Positions 5,997-8,334 of a stretch of DNA of 8,334 nt are shown here, one piece after another. The stretch's first letter is position 1. The number at the start of each line of letters is the position of its first letter. The notes below the pieces were generated by a model. That model did not search any database. It was not told the DNA's origin and saw nothing but the letters and a program-made list of their open reading frames with translations. Origin of the DNA: Bacteroidales bacterium. GTDB lineage: Bacteria; Bacteroidota; Bacteroidia; Bacteroidales; DTU049. The stretch covers positions 1-8,334 of the forward strand of contig JAGPGB010000039.1 of NCBI GenBank assembly GCA_018056215.1, in the 5' to 3' direction. A program made the translations under genes and the position numbers.

Positions 5997-8334
5997 TTAT
6001 TTCTGAATACTTATCACTCTATTATAGACTTTATCTCCTAACATTACTGTGCAATGATATAATCCTGCTGCATAATTTGTGAGATCTAGTCTTAGTTCAT
6101 TTCTACCAGCATTCACACTGATATTCTCATTGTATATTAGTTCTCCTAATGGATTCCTTACTATCAATGTACCTTCTGATGCTTTTGTGGTTTCTAGTAA
6201 TATGTTTAGCTCTCCAGTACTTGGATTTGGATAGATTACTATGCCATCATTCTCGTCTAGGATATCTTCTATTCCAACCACATAGGTACCAAGAACTTCG
6301 CACATGGCGTCATTATTAGTGTACATATCATTACTTAATTGTGTCTCTGCACATAAGATATATTGTATTGTAGGTCCATTATATTTCTGTGCGAATGTGA
6401 AATGTATGGTATCTCCAGGATTTATGGTCTGGCTGATTACATCATTTCTATCATTTGCATAGTTTAATTGATATCTCACTGGTACATTAGATACAGGATT
6501 TAGTCCATAGTTCTTCACTGCTATGGTAACAGCTATCTGCTGTCCTATTGGTGTAGAATCTATAGGAGATATTATCTCTACTACTCCTATATCATAATCT
6601 GCTGGTAGTGAATGAATATTCATACACAATGTATCATTTATTCTCACTATGTCACTAGGATATCTACTATATGCACACAATGTATAGTCTATGTGTGGTG
6701 CCTGATATGTCTGTGTAAATGTATAATCGACTGTATCTCCTGGATTTATGCTTCCAGAATATGTTCCATTAACCGCTGTACCATTATCTACCTTATAGCT
6801 TACAGGGATATTGGTTACTACATTTGTACCCACGTTTGCTATTTTCACTTTTACTGTTTGAGTAGTTCCTGTAGTAGTAGGTGATGTAGGTGTTACTATC
6901 TCTGTAAGAGCTACATTATTAGGCACATTGTATGCTGAGATTACGATATCATCTATTGCAAATCCATCTGCATTTACAGAAGCATCAGATACGAAACCTA
7001 TTCTCAACCTTACATTGGTCTTATTTGATAGTGCACTCATCTTTATAAATGCTCCTACCCAACCATTGCTTGACCCACTATAACCAGGTTTACCATTTGT
7101 GAGATAGTCTGTGTACCAATGATATCCATCTGGATCATCTATACCTCCTAAGGTTAACCACGTCTGTCCATTGTTGAGTGAATATTCTATGTATGCTCCA
7201 TCCTCTCCACTTTCACTCTCTACCCAATAGTAGAATGATAAGTATGGATCTGTTACTCCTGAGAAATTCTGTACTGGAAATTCTAAATAGCCTACTGTAT
7301 CATTAGGATATGGCTCTGCAAGTTTGGTCATCCACACATTAGGTGCTGAATATGCCTGATTTATTACTGTGCCTTGTGGTACTCCATGCTCCCACATTCC
7401 TGTAGCATCTGCTGTCAGTAATGTTGTCGGCTCCATATCATCAGCAAATAATATCACTGATGGCAAACCAAAGTATTGTACACATCTAGTATCATTTTGT
7501 GGTACTGAATCATTAAGTGTTTGTACTGTGAAACATACATTATTTAAGCCAGAATCTACTGGTAGATTTGATATGTTCATTATTATTGAAGAATCTGGTA
7601 GTAAATTGCCACTCCACGGTGTAGTACTAATCACTTGTCCATCTTTATTTGCAATAATATTGAAGTTTGTCAAAGGATTATAACCATAGTTTCTAACTTT
7701 AACTTCAGCTGTAGTTGTAGTACCATTATATTGTGCATAGCCTACATTTGCTGCAGTAATACCAGCATCTATTGCTTTACGAGGTAATACTAGCACTAAA
7801 TAATCTTCTGTCTCTCCATAGCCATATGTGCCACATGGATCTGGTAAAACAGAACCTTCTCTCACTATCACTCGCATGCCTGTATACCCAATATATGCAT
7901 CAGTAGGTACAGTTATAGAATCAGTAAATAAAGTAGTTGCTTGACCTGGATAATAACTTTCGAATACTACCTCCCCTGGTACCTGATATATACCATCATG
8001 ATTCCAATCTATAAATACTCTTGCATAACCAGCATAATAATATGAAGGATTATCACATACTTCTAATTCTAAAGGATAATCTTGTCCGATAAATAAAACA
8101 GGTGCGGATAAATTAGTAAAATCAGTATAAAGAGCAGAATTATAGCCACTTGTATTATCTAAATCTGCTAACATAAATCTACATATATCCTCGTCACCTG
8201 AATATGAGGCAGCAGATATACAATATTCTAAAGGATTATTAGTAATAGATTTTTGTAAAGTATCATTAAAACTATAATTATCAAAAGTATGGTCAGTATA
8301 TGCAGTAATGGTGTATGTATTTCCAATTAAACTA
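5997..8334 (-). CDS. Secreted multidomain surface protein with GEVED, CARDB-like and T9SS sorting domains (5' end outside window)
   Basis: The frame stays open to the right edge, giving about 778 visible residues. An internal Met codon at 8172-8174 is not the start: the GEVED domain already begins upstream of it (EYCISAASYSGDEDICRF), so the true start and signal peptide lie off-window. Numbering from that Met, the GEVED domain covers about 1-130 and shows FIDWNHDG (54-61), GEVVF and GETEDYLVLVL (120-130). A CARDB/APHP-like domain follows (about 135-235). Next is a jelly-roll/MAM-like domain (about 243-414; YLSFYYWVESESGEDGAYIEYS, then GFAIDDIVIS). Two similar CARDB-like repeats follow (420-520, 526-629). 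The C-terminus (about 644-725; IVIYPNPSTGELNI, AAGLYHCTV, RVISIQK) is a type A sorting domain that directs export through the type IX system and anchoring or release at the cell surface. No catalytic domain is visible, so adhesion or a matrix role is inference; an enzyme domain could sit in the unseen N-terminal part. Confidence 0.92.
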   Translation of the reverse strand, partial: SLIGNTYTITAYTDHTFDNYSFNDTLQKSITNNPLEYCISAASYSGDEDICRFMLADLDNTSGYNSALYTDFTNLSAPVLFIGQDYPLELEVCDNPSYYYAGYARVFIDWNHDGIYQVPGEVVFESYYPGQATTLFTDSITVPTDAYIGYTGMRVIVREGSVLPDPCGTYGYGETEDYLVLVLPRKAIDAGITAANVGYAQYNGTTTTAEVKVRNYGYNPLTNFNIIANKDGQVISTTPWSGNLLPDSSIIMNISNLPVDSGLNNVCFTVQTLNDSVPQNDTRCVQYFGLPSVILFADDMEPTTLLTADATGMWEHGVPQGTVINQAYSAPNVWMTKLAEPYPNDTVGYLEFPVQNFSGVTDPYLSFYYWVESESGEDGAYIEYSLNNGQTWLTLGGIDDPDGYHWYTDYLTNGKPGYSGSSNGWVGAFIKMSALSNKTNVRLRIGFVSDASVNADGFAIDDIVISAYNVPNNVALTEIVTPTSPTTTGTTQTVKVKIANVGTNVVTNIPVSYKVDNGTAVNGTYSGSINPGDTVDYTFTQTYQAPHIDYTLCAYSRYPSDIVRINDTLCMNIHSLPADYDIGVVEIISPIDSTPIGQQIAVTIAVKNYGLNPVSNVPVRYQLNYANDRNDVISQTINPGDTIHFTFAQKYNGPTIQYILCAETQLSNDMYTNNDAMCEVLGTYVVGIEDILDENDGIVIYPNPSTGELNILLETTKASEGTLIVRNPLGELIYNENISVNAGRNELRLDLTNYAAGLYHCTVMLGDKVYNRVISIQK
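6288..6917 (-). repeat. Two tandem CARDB-like modules within the T9SS protein
   Basis: Residues 420-520 and 526-629 (numbered from the Met at 8172-8174) share the same order of elements. Each has a start of the type ALTEIVTP / GVVEIISP, a strand VKVKIANVGTN / VTIAVKNYGLN, then NIPVSYKVD / NVPVRYQLN, then INPGDTVDYTFTQTY / INPGDTIHFTFAQKY, then IDYTLCAYS / IQYILCAET, and a closing NDTLC / NDAMC. Each repeat carries a paired Cys at its end. The similarity is clear in protein but much diverged in DNA, which points to an old duplication of a beta-sandwich module. Confidence 0.75.

Noticed and set aside
6612..6884. 90-codon open frame on the plus strand, rich in Cys, Ile and Tyr
   Set aside because: It is antisense to the CARDB-like repeats. 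Its odd composition follows from the Thr/Asn/Val-rich coding strand, and no promoter or family match is seen.
7369..7683. 104-codon open frame on the plus strand
   Set aside because: It is antisense to the CARDB/jelly-roll region of the T9SS protein; the sense frame is conserved and continuous, so this is a shadow.
1..8334. A new defence, mobile or biosynthetic system
   Set aside because: All coding space is explained by known metabolic families and surface-protein modules. No nuclease, integrase, transposase, toxin-antitoxin or repeat array is visible on either strand.

Overview
The window looks like a piece of an AT-rich Bacteroidota chromosome. Three things support this: a C-terminal type IX secretion (T9SS type A) sorting domain on the large minus-strand protein, TAnnTTTG-type -7 promoter boxes, and start codons without a clear Shine-Dalgarno sequence. 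The genus cannot be named from the sequence alone.

Layout, left to right. Positions 1-174 hold the 3' end of a plus-strand gene whose last residues resemble the start of a PKD/Ig-like surface domain. A strong bidirectional terminator (191-219) separates it from pruA (239-1867, minus), which encodes a complete 542-residue 1-pyrroline-5-carboxylate dehydrogenase. A 223-bp AT-rich divergent spacer (1868-2090) carries one -7-like box facing each way. A compact plus-strand operon follows: etfB (2091-2963), etfA (2991-4013) and a long-form acyl-CoA dehydrogenase (4021-5739), closed by a hairpin terminator. A 257-bp convergent spacer holds that terminator, a second very strong one (5942-5980) and a weak candidate small transcript. 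From 5997 to the right edge runs the 3' part of a large minus-strand gene for a secreted multidomain protein (GEVED, CARDB-like, jelly-roll/MAM-like, two CARDB-like repeats, T9SS sorting domain). Its true start lies outside the window.

How the genes work together. The acyl-CoA dehydrogenase should oxidise an acyl-CoA thioester and exchange electrons with the EtfAB flavoprotein made from the same transcript. The ETF subunits carry motifs I associate with the clostridial, NADH-linked electron-bifurcating ETFs (GRQAIDGDTAQVGP in EtfB; GRDLAPR, LTADCT and RPAFGGN in EtfA) rather than the mitochondrial type. Reversible or ferredoxin-linked acyl-CoA/enoyl-CoA metabolism is therefore possible, but it is inferred. 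PruA performs the NAD-linked last step of proline to glutamate oxidation and shares only the spacer with the etf operon. The two flanking surface-protein genes are unrelated to this metabolism.

I found no RNA gene, CRISPR array, insertion sequence, phage gene or defence system. The window is mostly ordinary core metabolism beside a T9SS-exported protein. The ETF type and its pairing with a long acyl-CoA dehydrogenase are the points most worth following.
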